Part shown: in pieces, positions 5,968 through 13,897 of the stretch | Position numbering within the stretch: the stretch's first letter is position 1 | Layout of the letters: each line of letters opens with the position of its first letter | Source: a virus | IMG/VR virus record: IMGVR_UViG_3300010368_000139 | Location: 1 to 21,528 of that record | Length of the DNA: 21,528 nt | Reading direction: 5' to 3' (one strand) | Notes under the pieces: generated by a model | Seen by the model: only the letters and a program-made list of their open reading frames with translations | What the model was told of the DNA's origin: nothing | Databases searched by the model: none | Program-made: the position numbers and the translations under genes

Positions 5968-7611
5968 ATGGAAACGGTGGAGAGCGAGTTCCTTCACCAC
6001 GAAGAGTGCCCTGAGTGCGGTTCCAAGGATAACTTGGGCCGCTACTCAGATGGCCATGGGCATTGCTTCGGGTGTGGGTTCTATATCAAAGGAGATGGAA
6101 CTGTGACGGCACCTGAACTAAGCCTGAAGAAGAACAAGCATGACCTACTCAATGGTGAATATAGAGCCTTGGGTAAACGTAGCCTCACCGAAGAGACCTG
6201 CCGTAAGTACGGCTACAAGGTTGGTGAGTTTAAAGGCAAGGCAGCACAGATCGCCACGTACCATAAGGATGGATTTCCTGTGGGACAGAAGGTGCGACTG
6301 CCGGGAAAAGAATTCCTCACAATTGGAGACATGAAGAACACTGATCTGTTTGGTCAGCACCTCTTCGGCTCCGGTAAGAAGATCGTAATTTGTGAGGGGG
6401 AGATTGATACGCTGACTGTGAGCCAAGTCGGTAACAACAAGTGGCCGACTGTAGGCATCCCTTTGGGCAGTAAATCTGCTGCAAAGAGTGTGGCGCATAA
6501 CCTGAAGTACTTCGCAAACTTTCAGGAAGTCATCATCATGTTTGACATGGATGAGGCAGGTCAAAGTGCAGCCTTAGAAGTCGCGAAAATCTTCCCCTCT
6601 GGCAAAGCTAAGATTGCCTCACTACCGATGAAGGATGCCAACGAATGCCTACAGGCTGGGCGTGGCGCTGACATCGTATCTGCCATCTGGGATGCTACAC
6701 CGTACACACCAGAGGGTATCGTTAAGCTGAGTGATGTGAAGGATTCCGTTCTCAATAAGATTGAGGAAGGCCTTCCATGGTTTCTACCGTCACTCAATAA
6801 GATGACCTTTGGTAGACGTATGGGTGAGTTGTATGCGGTAGGTGCTGGTACGGGTGTCGGTAAGACTGACCTTCTAACCCAGCAGATCAAGTACGACATC
6901 ATCGATCTTGATAAGAAGGTTGCTGCATTCTTTCTAGAGCAACAACCATCTGAGACCGTTAAGCGTATCGCAGGTAAACATGCAGGGAAGAAATTCCATG
7001 TACCTGATGATGCGTGGACACCAGAGCAACTGACCACCGCCATCGATGATATGGACAACGGTAACCTCTACATGTTTGACCACTTCGGCCTAGCCGATTG
7101 GGACACCATCGAAGAGAGCATCCGTTACCTGTACCACGCTGATGGTGTGCAGATATTCTACATCGATCACCTCACAGCCCTAGCCACAGGCGAAGGTAAT
7201 GAACGTGAGGAACTAGAGCGGATCATGGCTGAGATGGGTTCCATCGTTAAGGAACTCGACATCATGCTCATCATCATCTCTCACCTCACAACACCAGATC
7301 AAGGCAAGTCCCATGAAGAGGGTGGACGGGTAACCATTCGCCACTTCAAAGGATCACGTGCCATTGGCTTCTGGTGTCACTTCATGTTTGGCCTAGAGCG
7401 TGACCAGCAGTCAGAGAACGTATCCACCCGTCACACTACCACACTGCGCGTACTGAAGGATCGCCTCACAGGGCAGTCCGTTGGTGAGTGCATCTATCTA
7501 GGGTACGAGGCTGACACTGGCATCCTCTATGAAACAGATAAGCCTGAGAAAGATGGCCCTGCATTCAAATATCGAAGTAATGCAGAGCCTGAAGGTAACA
7601 ACGACTTCTAA
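5968..7611 (+). CDS. Bifunctional DNA primase-helicase, T7 gp4-like
   Basis: A 547-residue protein (T7 gp4 is 566) that makes primers and unwinds DNA at the fork. The N-terminal zinc ribbon has CPEC (Cys14, Cys17) and CFGC (Cys33, Cys36). The Toprim primase core shows CEGEIDTL (about 142-149) and MFDMDEAG (191-198). The hexameric helicase domain has Walker A GAGTGVGKT (292-300), Walker B FYIDHLTAL with Asp400, and IIISHLT (435-441). The protein ends in NNDF, a terminal Phe as in T7, where the acidic tail binds the polymerase; the tail is less acidic here. The start is ATG 5968, three bases after the previous stop; TTG 5962 is an in-frame alternative. No clear ribosome binding site is seen, so coupling is likely. 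Confidence 0.97.
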   Translation: METVESEFLHHEECPECGSKDNLGRYSDGHGHCFGCGFYIKGDGTVTAPELSLKKNKHDLLNGEYRALGKRSLTEETCRKYGYKVGEFKGKAAQIATYHKDGFPVGQKVRLPGKEFLTIGDMKNTDLFGQHLFGSGKKIVICEGEIDTLTVSQVGNNKWPTVGIPLGSKSAAKSVAHNLKYFANFQEVIIMFDMDEAGQSAALEVAKIFPSGKAKIASLPMKDANECLQAGRGADIVSAIWDATPYTPEGIVKLSDVKDSVLNKIEEGLPWFLPSLNKMTFGRRMGELYAVGAGTGVGKTDLLTQQIKYDIIDLDKKVAAFFLEQQPSETVKRIAGKHAGKKFHVPDDAWTPEQLTTAIDDMDNGNLYMFDHFGLADWDTIEESIRYLYHADGVQIFYIDHLTALATGEGNEREELERIMAEMGSIVKELDIMLIIISHLTTPDQGKSHEEGGRVTIRHFKGSRAIGFWCHFMFGLERDQQSENVSTRHTTTLRVLKDRLTGQSVGECIYLGYEADTGILYETDKPEKDGPAFKYRSNAEPEGNNDF

Positions 7612-7622
7612 GGAGATAAGTA

Positions 7623-7721
7623 ATGCTTCATGAAACCACACACACGGTGATCGTTTTTCTATCGGGAATGTTTGTAGGTGCAGTGACCTTTCTTACGGTT
7701 GTTGCACTTGTATTAAATTAA
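7623..7721 (+). CDS. Tiny membrane peptide, 32 aa
   Basis: A short gene with a strong ribosome binding site (AAGGAGAT, 7610-7617) five bases before its ATG. The peptide begins MLHETTHT and continues with one hydrophobic helix (VIVFLSGMFVGAVTFLTVVA), then ends. It fits the gap between primase-helicase and DNA polymerase, and the polymerase has its own ribosome binding site afterwards. The good start signal and single transmembrane segment suggest a real gene; function is unknown. A host-membrane or lysis-related role is possible but unsupported. Confidence 0.65.
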   Translation: MLHETTHTVIVFLSGMFVGAVTFLTVVALVLN

Positions 7722-7734
7722 AAGGAGAGGCTGT

Positions 7735-9594
7735 ATGTCTCGCTACATATTTGACTGTGAAACTAACGGCCTCTTGGACAAACTAGACGTACTACACTGC
7801 TTAACCCTGAAGGACATCGACACTGGCGTCATCAAGGACTTCGCAGATCAACCAGGATATACCCCAATCTCTGAAGGCATCTCACTGTTACAGGATGCTG
7901 AAGAGATTGTGGGTCACAATGTTATTGGCTTCGATGTACCTGCCATCAAGTTGGTGTACCCAGAGTTCAACCCTAGTGGGAAGATCACTGACACCATTGT
8001 GATGTCACGGCTCATCTACTCCAACATCAAAGACATCGACTTCCACAAGACCAACAAGGCTAAGACCCGTGGTGAAACATACGTCATTGCAGAAGCGAAG
8101 CTGTATGGCTCACAGGGACTGAAGGCTTGGGGTCTCCGCATGGGTAACCTTAAAGGTGACTATGATGGTGGTTGGGATAACTGGTCTGAAGAGATGCACA
8201 AGTACTGCATCCAAGACGTTGAGGTTACCCACGCTCTCTATGAATTGCTCATGTCTAAGGGATACCCTGAAGGCTCCATTAAGCTTGAGCATGATGTTGC
8301 ACAACTCATGTACCAACAGGAGACCAATGGTTTCACCTTCGATGAGGCTGCTGCTGATGACCTATACAAGAGGCTTAGTGTTCGACGGGCTGAGATACTA
8401 GATGACCTACGTAAGAACTTTGGCATCTGGTTCAAACCCATAGATATCATTGAGACTAAACGTACAGCCAGACGTAAGAACAGCGAAGGTTTAGTCGAGG
8501 GGTACACTAAGGGCATCGAACATACCAAGGTCGTATGCCTGACGTTCAACCCTGCCTCACGTGATCAGATCGCAGACCGCTTCATCACGAAGTATGGCTG
8601 GGAGCCTAAAGAGTTTACCGACAGTGGTAAGCCCAAGGTTGATGAGAACGTGCTATCTAAACTGAACTACCCTGAAGCCCAAGGTCTAGCTGAGTACATG
8701 ATGCTGGTTAAGCGTTGTGGTCAGGTACACGAGGGGTCACAGGGGTGGCTCAAGAAGGTGAAGTCTGATGGTCGTATCCATGGGCGTGTGAACACCAACT
8801 CCACTGTTACAGGTAGAGCCTCACACACCTCACCTAACGTTGCCCAAGTACCTACTGGTAAGAAGCCATACGGAAAGGAATGCCGTAGCCTATTTACGGT
8901 TCCTGAAGGTTGGTCACTTGTTGGTAGTGACATGGCTGGTCTTGAGTTGCGTGTGCTGTCCCACTTCCTCGCCAAGTATGACGGTGGGAAGTATGCAGAC
9001 CTCGTACTCAATGGTGACATCCACACACACAATCAGAAGGCCGCTGGTCTCCCTGATCGTAACACTGCAAAAACGTGGGTGTACGCTACGTTATATGGCG
9101 CTGGCCCTGATCTACTAGGTGAGATTTGTGGTGGTGACCGTAAGGATGGGCTGCGCTCCAAGCGTATGTTTATGAAGAACGTCCCTGCCCTCAAACGTTT
9201 CAATGAGTCCATCAAGTCACACCTAGATAAGCAGAGTGAAGCCAAGGAGTCCCTCACAGTTAAGGGCCTTGATGGTCGCACTCTATTTGTACGTTCAAAA
9301 CACAGTTGCCTGAACCTGATCCTACAATCTGGTGGTGCCCTGCTTTGTAAGAAGTGGATCACCTTGGTTGAACAATATCTTCAAGAACAAGGCTTGGTTC
9401 ATGGATGGGATGGTGACTACGCATTCTGTGCATGGATTCACGATGAAGTTCAAATCGCTGTAAAGAAAGGAAACGAAGATGTTGTCGGAGAAATATGTCG
9501 TAGAGCCGCAGAAGACACTGGAACCCACTTTAGATTTCGATGTCCACTCACCGCAGATTATTCGTCTGGGCGAACTTGGGCCGAAACTCACTGA
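7735..9594 (+). CDS. Family A DNA polymerase with 3'-5' exonuclease, T7 gp5-like
   Basis: A 619-residue replicative polymerase (T7 gp5 is 704). The proofreading domain has Asp7 and Glu9 in IFDCETNGL, HNVIGFDVPA (61-70) and a third-site YCIQDVEVT (157-165). The polymerase domain has motif A SDMAGLELR (Asp399, Glu404), motif B RNTAKTWVYATLYGAG (442-457; Lys446, Tyr450) and motif C AWIHDEVQ (His569, Asp570, Glu571). Tyr450 aligns with T7 Tyr526, which in T7 confers easy dideoxynucleotide use. The region between Trp232 and FNPASRD (271-277), which in T7 contains the roughly 75-residue thioredoxin-binding loop, is only about 38 residues here. The start has AAAGGAGAGG upstream. Confidence 0.97.
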   Translation: MSRYIFDCETNGLLDKLDVLHCLTLKDIDTGVIKDFADQPGYTPISEGISLLQDAEEIVGHNVIGFDVPAIKLVYPEFNPSGKITDTIVMSRLIYSNIKDIDFHKTNKAKTRGETYVIAEAKLYGSQGLKAWGLRMGNLKGDYDGGWDNWSEEMHKYCIQDVEVTHALYELLMSKGYPEGSIKLEHDVAQLMYQQETNGFTFDEAAADDLYKRLSVRRAEILDDLRKNFGIWFKPIDIIETKRTARRKNSEGLVEGYTKGIEHTKVVCLTFNPASRDQIADRFITKYGWEPKEFTDSGKPKVDENVLSKLNYPEAQGLAEYMMLVKRCGQVHEGSQGWLKKVKSDGRIHGRVNTNSTVTGRASHTSPNVAQVPTGKKPYGKECRSLFTVPEGWSLVGSDMAGLELRVLSHFLAKYDGGKYADLVLNGDIHTHNQKAAGLPDRNTAKTWVYATLYGAGPDLLGEICGGDRKDGLRSKRMFMKNVPALKRFNESIKSHLDKQSEAKESLTVKGLDGRTLFVRSKHSCLNLILQSGGALLCKKWITLVEQYLQEQGLVHGWDGDYAFCAWIHDEVQIAVKKGNEDVVGEICRRAAEDTGTHFRFRCPLTADYSSGRTWAETH

Positions 9595-9787
9595 GGTATT
9601 GGAGCATGTGTGGAAAAACCCTGTCTCTGTGCAGGGTGACTTCGCACGGCTTGAGGCACTGCATATCGCTATTGGTTTATCTGAGGGCCTACTCACAACA
9701 CGTGATGGGGAGTTCACCTATGGTCGCACTATTCGTGTGACCCCACGTGGACTTCAGGCTCTCTGGCAATTGGAGAACATCACATGA
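9479..9787 (+). CDS. Small protein with winged-helix-like C-terminus, overlapping the polymerase gene
   Basis: The 102-residue frame starts at an ATG with a good ribosome binding site (AAAGGAAA, about seven bases before) but lies 116 bases inside the end of the polymerase gene in another frame. The C-terminal part (IRVTPRGLQALWQLEN) looks like the final helix of a winged-helix domain, with a preceding EALHIAIGLSEGLLTT helix. Internal codons after 9594 could be alternative starts, which would shorten it to about 60 residues. It occupies the position of the small gp5.3-gp5.9 genes of T7, though I see no similarity to any of them. Confidence 0.65.
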   Translation: MLSEKYVVEPQKTLEPTLDFDVHSPQIIRLGELGPKLTEVLEHVWKNPVSVQGDFARLEALHIAIGLSEGLLTTRDGEFTYGRTIRVTPRGLQALWQLENIT

Positions 9788-10083
9788 TCTGGATGATCGT
9801 AAGCGACATCGCGCAGTGGGTCATCATCATTGTTCTCATAGTATTCCACCACATGCTGAAGACGGGAATCCAGCACTGCTGGGACTACATGACTGACTTC
9901 AGTGTCGAGAAGCGTATCAACCGTGTGATTGAGAAGGCTGGTTCAAACTACGAACAGCTTCTCCATCAGATGACCTCTATGCGTAAGGCCAGTGAAGAAG
10001 AGCGGATTGAATATGACCTCGTTCTACGGGACCACAAACACAAGATTGAAGGATTGTTGAGAGATGCGAACACTTCTAATTGA
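9784..10083 (+). CDS. Small membrane-anchored coiled-coil protein
   Basis: A 99-residue protein whose ATG overlaps the previous stop (ATGA). The N-terminus has one hydrophobic helix (IAQWVIIIVLIVFHHML, about residues 9-25), followed by a charged helical region rich in Glu, Lys and Arg (about 40-95) that should form a coiled coil, in the manner of Rz-like or other single-pass phage proteins. The end overlaps the exonuclease start by 20 bases. Function unknown; a spanin-like role is not supported because no outer-membrane partner is seen nearby. Confidence 0.7.
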   Translation: MIWMIVSDIAQWVIIIVLIVFHHMLKTGIQHCWDYMTDFSVEKRINRVIEKAGSNYEQLLHQMTSMRKASEEERIEYDLVLRDHKHKIEGLLRDANTSN

Positions 10084-10798
10084 CTCCGACATTAATGCCT
10101 TCAAAGCAGCCGCTGCTGTAGAACAGGCGATTGATTGGGGTGATGGTTACATGACATGGCATGTCGAAGTTGATGATGCCATCGATCACCTTGAAGACCA
10201 GATCACAGAATTAAAGGAGAAGTTTGAGCCTGATGATATGGTCTTCGCTCTAACGGATGAGCATAACTTCCGTATGGATGTATTAGACACCTATAAGTCG
10301 AACCGGAAGAACGTTAAGCGTCCTCTGGCTCTGAAGGCTGTGAAGCAATACATCGAAGATACCTACACCACGTACAAACGTCCCGGCCTTGAGGGTGATG
10401 ATGTCCTTGGCATCCTATCCACAAGCAACATCTTCAAAGGTGAGAAGATCATCGTGTCCATTGATAAGGACATGAAGACAATACCAGGAAAGTTCGTACA
10501 CCGTGTGGATGAAGGCATCTTGGACATCTCTGAAGAAGAGGCTGACTACTGGCACATGTACCAGACGCTAACTGGTGATGCCACTGATGGCTACAAAGGT
10601 TGCCCCGGTGTTGGCCCAGTGAAAGCAGAGAAAATCCTAACCTCTGGTCCCTACTGGCCAAAGGTTGTGGAAGCCTATGACAAGGCAGGGTTCTCCGAAG
10701 AGGAAGCACTCGTTCAAGCACGGTGTGCCCGTATTCTCCGCTCATGTGACTATGACTTTAAAAAGAAGGAAGTGATCCTGTGGAAACCCCAACAGTGA
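10064..10798 (+). CDS. 5'-3' exonuclease, FEN family (T7 gp6-like)
   Basis: A 244-residue nuclease (T7 gp6 is about 300) expected to remove primers and degrade DNA from 5' ends during replication and recombination. The acidic metal sites are visible in order: Asp7 and Asp9 in LLIDSDI, the YKSNR segment (77-81), GLEGDDVLG with Glu110, Asp112 and Asp113, SIDKDMKTI with Asp134 and Asp136, and TGDATDGYKGCPGVGPVKAE (Asp172, Asp175) leading into the helix-three-turn-helix that grips DNA. The start ATG overlaps the preceding gene, with GAAGGA upstream. The C-terminus is shorter than in T7. Confidence 0.94.
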   Translation: MRTLLIDSDINAFKAAAAVEQAIDWGDGYMTWHVEVDDAIDHLEDQITELKEKFEPDDMVFALTDEHNFRMDVLDTYKSNRKNVKRPLALKAVKQYIEDTYTTYKRPGLEGDDVLGILSTSNIFKGEKIIVSIDKDMKTIPGKFVHRVDEGILDISEEEADYWHMYQTLTGDATDGYKGCPGVGPVKAEKILTSGPYWPKVVEAYDKAGFSEEEALVQARCARILRSCDYDFKKKEVILWKPQQ

Positions 10799-11142
10799 GA
10801 CGATGTGAGAACTGTAAATACCAGAGAGAAGATTTAAATGGGCCTCATTGTGGGGCCTGTAGTTTCTCTGGTGATGCGCCAACACGTTGGGTGTCGAAGG
10901 ATCGTGATGTTGTAGATGTGTCAGCACTCGCCACCCAAGAAGGTGGTGACCACTACAAGACCATGGCCATCCAGCCTATTGAATACTCCTTCGCTAACAA
11001 ACTAGACCCATGCCAGCACACCATCATCAAGTACATCTCCCGCTTTCGTAACAAGAACGGGCGTGAGGACTTGGAGAAGGCAAAGCACTGCATCGATCTA
11101 CTTATCCAACTTGAATATGGTGATACTAATGGACCTCAATGA
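10780..11142 (+). CDS. DUF3310 protein with N-terminal zinc-ribbon-like motif (T7 gp1.7-related domain)
   Basis: A 120-residue protein starting at GTG 10780 with AAGAAGGA upstream, overlapping the exonuclease end. The N-terminus has Cys9-x2-Cys12 and Cys24-x2-Cys27, a probable zinc site. The C-terminal half carries the DUF3310 signature: GGDHYKTMAIQPIEYSFANK, HTIIKYISRFRNKNG and DLEKAKHCIDLLIQL. In T7 the DUF3310-bearing gp1.7 is a nucleotide kinase, so a role in nucleotide metabolism is plausible and fits the adjacent MazG and ribonucleotide reductase genes. Catalytic activity here is not demonstrable from sequence. Confidence 0.85.
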   Translation: METPTVRRCENCKYQREDLNGPHCGACSFSGDAPTRWVSKDRDVVDVSALATQEGGDHYKTMAIQPIEYSFANKLDPCQHTIIKYISRFRNKNGREDLEKAKHCIDLLIQLEYGDTNGPQ

Positions 11143-11473
11143 TTATCAAACGGCAGCTATTGAGACTGCCATCTACCCTGAAGATATGGAAATCCTCTAC
11201 CCCGCCATGCTTGTAGGTGCTGAAGCTGGGGAGATGCAGAACAAAGTCCAGAAGCTTATGCGGAAGGGCATCCTCACTGCCAGTGTCCATGACATCCTTG
11301 AGGATGACGAGATCGAAGCCATTGCTGATGAAGTGGGTGACATCCTGTGGGGCTGTGCTGCCCTGTTGTTCGACCTCAACATCTCAATGAGCCACTGCGC
11401 CCAACGTAACCTAGATAAACTCAAGTCACGCATGGAGCGTGGCGTCATTAACGGGAGTGGTGATGATCGCTAA
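11129..11473 (+). CDS. MazG-like nucleotide pyrophosphohydrolase
   Basis: A 114-residue all-helical protein of the MazG type, which hydrolyses nucleoside triphosphates to monophosphates. The metal-binding acidic pairs are visible as GAEAGEMQNK (Glu32, Glu35) and IADEVGDILW (Glu68, Asp71). The C-terminus [20 protein letters not shown] is the usual phage MazG ending. I prefer ATG 11129 (MDLNDYQTAA) over upstream in-frame codons because the family normally begins there; ATG 11117 is possible. The gene overlaps both neighbours. In phages MazG may adjust nucleotide pools or host (p)ppGpp; which applies here is unknown. Confidence 0.85.
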   Translation: MDLNDYQTAAIETAIYPEDMEILYPAMLVGAEAGEMQNKVQKLMRKGILTASVHDILEDDEIEAIADEVGDILWGCAALLFDLNISMSHCAQRNLDKLKSRMERGVINGSGDDR

Positions 11474-13178
11474 CAAGTACGGCCCTACCCTAGCGATCTC
11501 AGAACAGACCCACGCCAGTAAATACCGACTACCTAACGAAAGCTTCTATGAGGCCATGTGCCGCATTGCAGGTGAACTCAAGGACACAGAAGAACATCGT
11601 ATAGCCTTGAAAGACATCCTGTTGGACATGCGGTTCATGCCGGGGGGAAGAGTACAAGCCGCCATTGGTGCCCCCCGTAAAACCACTCCGTACAACTGCT
11701 TTGTCTCAATGACCATCCCCGACAGTGTTGATGGAATTTGTGATGCACACAAAGAGTCCATGCAGACTATGCGTATGGGCGGGGGTATTGGATATGACTT
11801 CTCTACACTTCGACCTAAAGGTGACCATATCAAATCCCTTGGATCACCAAGCAGCGGCCCTGTGTCCTTCATGCAAATCTTCGATGCAGGTTGCAAAACC
11901 ATCAGTTCCGCTGGTAACCGAAGAGGTGCCCAAATGGGTGTCCTCAGGTGCGACCACCCGGACATTGGTGAATTCATACGATGTAAGCAAAACGGTACGA
12001 GCCTCACAGCCTTTAATATCTCTGTGGGCATAACTGATGAGTTCATGGAAGCCGTACTGGCTGATGGGGATTTCGATCTCCGTTGGGGTGGTAAAGTCTA
12101 TGAGACCGTAAACGCCCGTATCCTATGGGATGAGATCATGCGATCCACGTATGATTGGGCTGAACCGGGGGTACTCTTCCTAGATCGTATCAACCAGATG
12201 AATAACCTCTGGTACTGTGAAGACATCGTTGCGACTAACCCATGCGCTGAACAACCACTACCACCTCACGGTGCTTGCCTGTTGGGTTCCTTTAACCTGA
12301 CTAAGTATATCACTGTGGAGCGGAACCCTAGTGGCTCCCTTCGGCGTGTGTTTGATTACCCTAAGTTCGTTGAGGATATTCCACAGGTTGTTCGCATGAT
12401 GGACAACGTGGTCGATGCAGCTATCTACCCTCTGCCTGAACAGGAAGCGGAAGCTAAAGCGAAGCGTAGGATGGGCCTAGGTATTACAGGCCTTGCCAAT
12501 ACGGTTGAAGCTTTAGGTTTCACTTATGGTTCACCTGACTTCATCGCTGAAACTGAAAAGATCATGCAGACCCTACGTAACTATTGCTACCAAGCGTCTG
12601 TCGATCTAGCGATTGAGAAGGGTCCATTCCCTATGTTTGAACGCTTAGACTATTGTGAGGGTGGTTTCACTGCGACCCTGCCACTTACCATACGCCAGAA
12701 GATATTCGTGAATGGCATCCGTAACTCACACCTGATCTCTATTGCCCCCACAGGCACGATCTCCTTATGTGCAGACTATGTGTCTTCAGGTATTGAGCCT
12801 GTGTTCGCATACAGCACCAACAGAACCATCCAAACAGAAGATGGACCTACTGTGGTGGAGATTGAGGACTATGGTGTATCTAAGTTTGGTGTGTACGGTA
12901 AACGTGCTGATGACATCTCTGTACAGGATCACCTTGCTGTACTCCTAGCCACGAACAAGTACGTAGACAGCGCAGTCTCTAAGACCTGCAACGTTGCTGC
13001 TGATGTTACGTGGGAAGAGTTCAAGCAGGTGTACGTGGATGCTTGGAAAGGTGGTGCCAAAGGCTGCACTACATTCCGGGCATCAGGTAAACGCTTCGGC
13101 ATCCTGAACTCCAACGACGAACCAAAAGTAGAAGCATGTTTCATTGACCCTGATACAGGGACCAAAACGTGTGAGTAA
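11463..13178 (+). CDS. nrdJ: Adenosylcobalamin-dependent (class II) ribonucleotide reductase
   Basis: A 571-residue enzyme that would convert ribonucleotides to deoxyribonucleotides for phage DNA synthesis. Typical class II features are [12 protein letters not shown] (58-69), TPYNCFVS with Cys79 (first redox Cys), [10 protein letters not shown] with Asn259, Cys261 (radical Cys) and Glu263, [10 protein letters not shown] (270-279), and [20 protein letters not shown] (427-446). A C-terminal Cys pair (Cys559, Cys570) would relay electrons. The [17 protein letters not shown] wording is characteristic of NrdJ rather than class I NrdA, and no small subunit gene follows. The start is ATG 11463, with GGGAG upstream, rather than GTG 11439. 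It overlaps the MazG stop by 11 bases. The host would need B12 or take it up. Confidence 0.93.
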   Translation: MIANKYGPTLAISEQTHASKYRLPNESFYEAMCRIAGELKDTEEHRIALKDILLDMRFMPGGRVQAAIGAPRKTTPYNCFVSMTIPDSVDGICDAHKESMQTMRMGGGIGYDFSTLRPKGDHIKSLGSPSSGPVSFMQIFDAGCKTISSAGNRRGAQMGVLRCDHPDIGEFIRCKQNGTSLTAFNISVGITDEFMEAVLADGDFDLRWGGKVYETVNARILWDEIMRSTYDWAEPGVLFLDRINQMNNLWYCEDIVATNPCAEQPLPPHGACLLGSFNLTKYITVERNPSGSLRRVFDYPKFVEDIPQVVRMMDNVVDAAIYPLPEQEAEAKAKRRMGLGITGLANTVEALGFTYGSPDFIAETEKIMQTLRNYCYQASVDLAIEKGPFPMFERLDYCEGGFTATLPLTIRQKIFVNGIRNSHLISIAPTGTISLCADYVSSGIEPVFAYSTNRTIQTEDGPTVVEIEDYGVSKFGVYGKRADDISVQDHLAVLLATNKYVDSAVSKTCNVAADVTWEEFKQVYVDAWKGGAKGCTTFRASGKRFGILNSNDEPKVEACFIDPDTGTKTCE

Positions 13179-13377
13179 GTGGAACTTAGGTGAAGACCCA
13201 CCAGACACTGAGCGTACAGTCTTGATGTACCTTGGTGGTCCCGGTGCGGTCTTCACGGGTTTCCACCAAAGGAAAGTCTGGAACTACACAGCAGGACACA
13301 AGGTAGGTTCACCCGTAACACATTGGCGTGAATTACCACCTGAACCAGACAGCGAGGAAAACCTAGGTCGCGCCTAG
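13171..13377 (+). CDS. DUF551-like small protein
   Basis: A 68-residue protein starting at GTG 13171, overlapping the end of the ribonucleotide reductase gene, with AGGGA about nine bases upstream. It opens with [19 protein letters not shown] and closes with VTHWRELPPEP. The pattern of an N-terminal Trp, a Pro-rich turn, two short strands and a terminal 'THW..LP.P' is that of DUF551, a small domain common in phages with no known activity. A start further upstream (TTG 13144) is less likely. Confidence 0.7.
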   Translation: MSKWNLGEDPPDTERTVLMYLGGPGAVFTGFHQRKVWNYTAGHKVGSPVTHWRELPPEPDSEENLGRA

Positions 13378-13382
13378 GGACC

Positions 13383-13443
13383 ACCAGGATTCGGGGGAGC
13401 TGGTCTATCAAAGCCCGACCATTTTCTAAGACCAGTAAAGGAG
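13383..13443 (+). promoter_or_regulatory. Possible alternative RNA hairpins before the 13448 gene
   Basis: The block CTGGTCT (13400-13406) can pair with AGACCAG (13429-13435), which lies two bases before the ribosome binding site AAAGGAG (13437-13443). Part of it (13400-13404) can instead pair with ACCAG at 13383-13387. The two pairings exclude each other, which is the layout of a simple RNA switch or of a chance repeat. The 70-base gap holds no gene. Confidence 0.3.
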
Positions 13444-13447
13444 TGTG

Positions 13448-13618
13448 ATGACTGTTGAAGAACAGAAGTTCCGTAAGCTTGTCCAGCTTCATAGGGCAAT
13501 ACAAAGAGCCAAGGTAAATCTTCAAGTATGCGAGACGGGGGTAGGTCGAATATCCCTTCAGATGCTTGAGGATCAACGGCACACATTAAGAAGCACCATG
13601 GATTGGACGGTTATCTAA
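13448..13618 (+). CDS. Small hypothetical protein, 56 aa
   Basis: An ATG at 13448 follows the ribosome binding site AAAGGAG with a five-base spacing (GTG 13445 is also possible). The product begins MTVEEQKFRKLVQLHRAIQR and appears helical, with one Cys (Cys28) and a basic character. The TAA stop shares its last base with the next gene's ATG. I recognise no family. The clear start signal and coupling support a real gene. Confidence 0.65.
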   Translation: MTVEEQKFRKLVQLHRAIQRAKVNLQVCETGVGRISLQMLEDQRHTLRSTMDWTVI

Positions 13619-13839
13619 TGACACTTATTGAACGGCTACGTAGCCCACTCAAGCATCCGCAAGAGTGTGTGAACCAGCGACAGGAAGCAGCCACTGAGAT
13701 TGAAAGACTCCAACACGAACTAGATGCTGCTGAACGGTATGCAGAAGATATGCACCTGAAGCTGAACATTTACCGCGCCAAGGAATATCTAGATAACCGT
13801 AAAGTTCCTGAAATAAAATTCCACTACCGTGAAGAGTGA
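13618..13839 (+). CDS. Small coiled-coil protein, 73 aa
   Basis: Starts at ATG 13618, which overlaps the previous stop (TAATG). The product is mostly helical with heptad-like spacing in EIERLQHELDAAERYAEDMH, so a coiled coil is likely, and ends in a basic then acidic tail. It resembles the many short helical proteins of phage accessory regions but no named family. It is the last gene before the tandem promoter at 13852. Confidence 0.65.
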   Translation: MTLIERLRSPLKHPQECVNQRQEAATEIERLQHELDAAERYAEDMHLKLNIYRAKEYLDNRKVPEIKFHYREE

Positions 13840-13851
13840 TCCATAAAAACG

Positions 13852-13873
13852 AATAACGCCACCTATAGGTAAC
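13852..13873 (+). promoter_or_regulatory. Candidate phage RNA polymerase promoter P4
   Basis: AATAACGCCACCTATAGGTAAC matches the repeated motif in its TATAGG form, closest to T7 at -5 to +2 (CTATAGG). The predicted +1 is G13868. It opens the block of genes from 13898 toward the structural genes. Confidence 0.7.
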
Positions 13874-13874
13874 C

Positions 13875-13891
13875 AATAACAAACCTATAGG
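13875..13891 (+). repeat. Second, degenerate copy of promoter P4
   Basis: AATAACAAACCTATAGG repeats the P4 sequence (AATAAC, then CCTATAGG) 22-23 bases downstream, with GCCA replaced by AAA. The palindrome CCTATAGG occurs at 13862-13869 and 13884-13891. The second copy might be a weak promoter, an operator, or simply the site providing the AGGA ribosome binding sequence of the 13898 gene. Confidence 0.55.
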
Positions 13892-13897
13892 ATTAAC

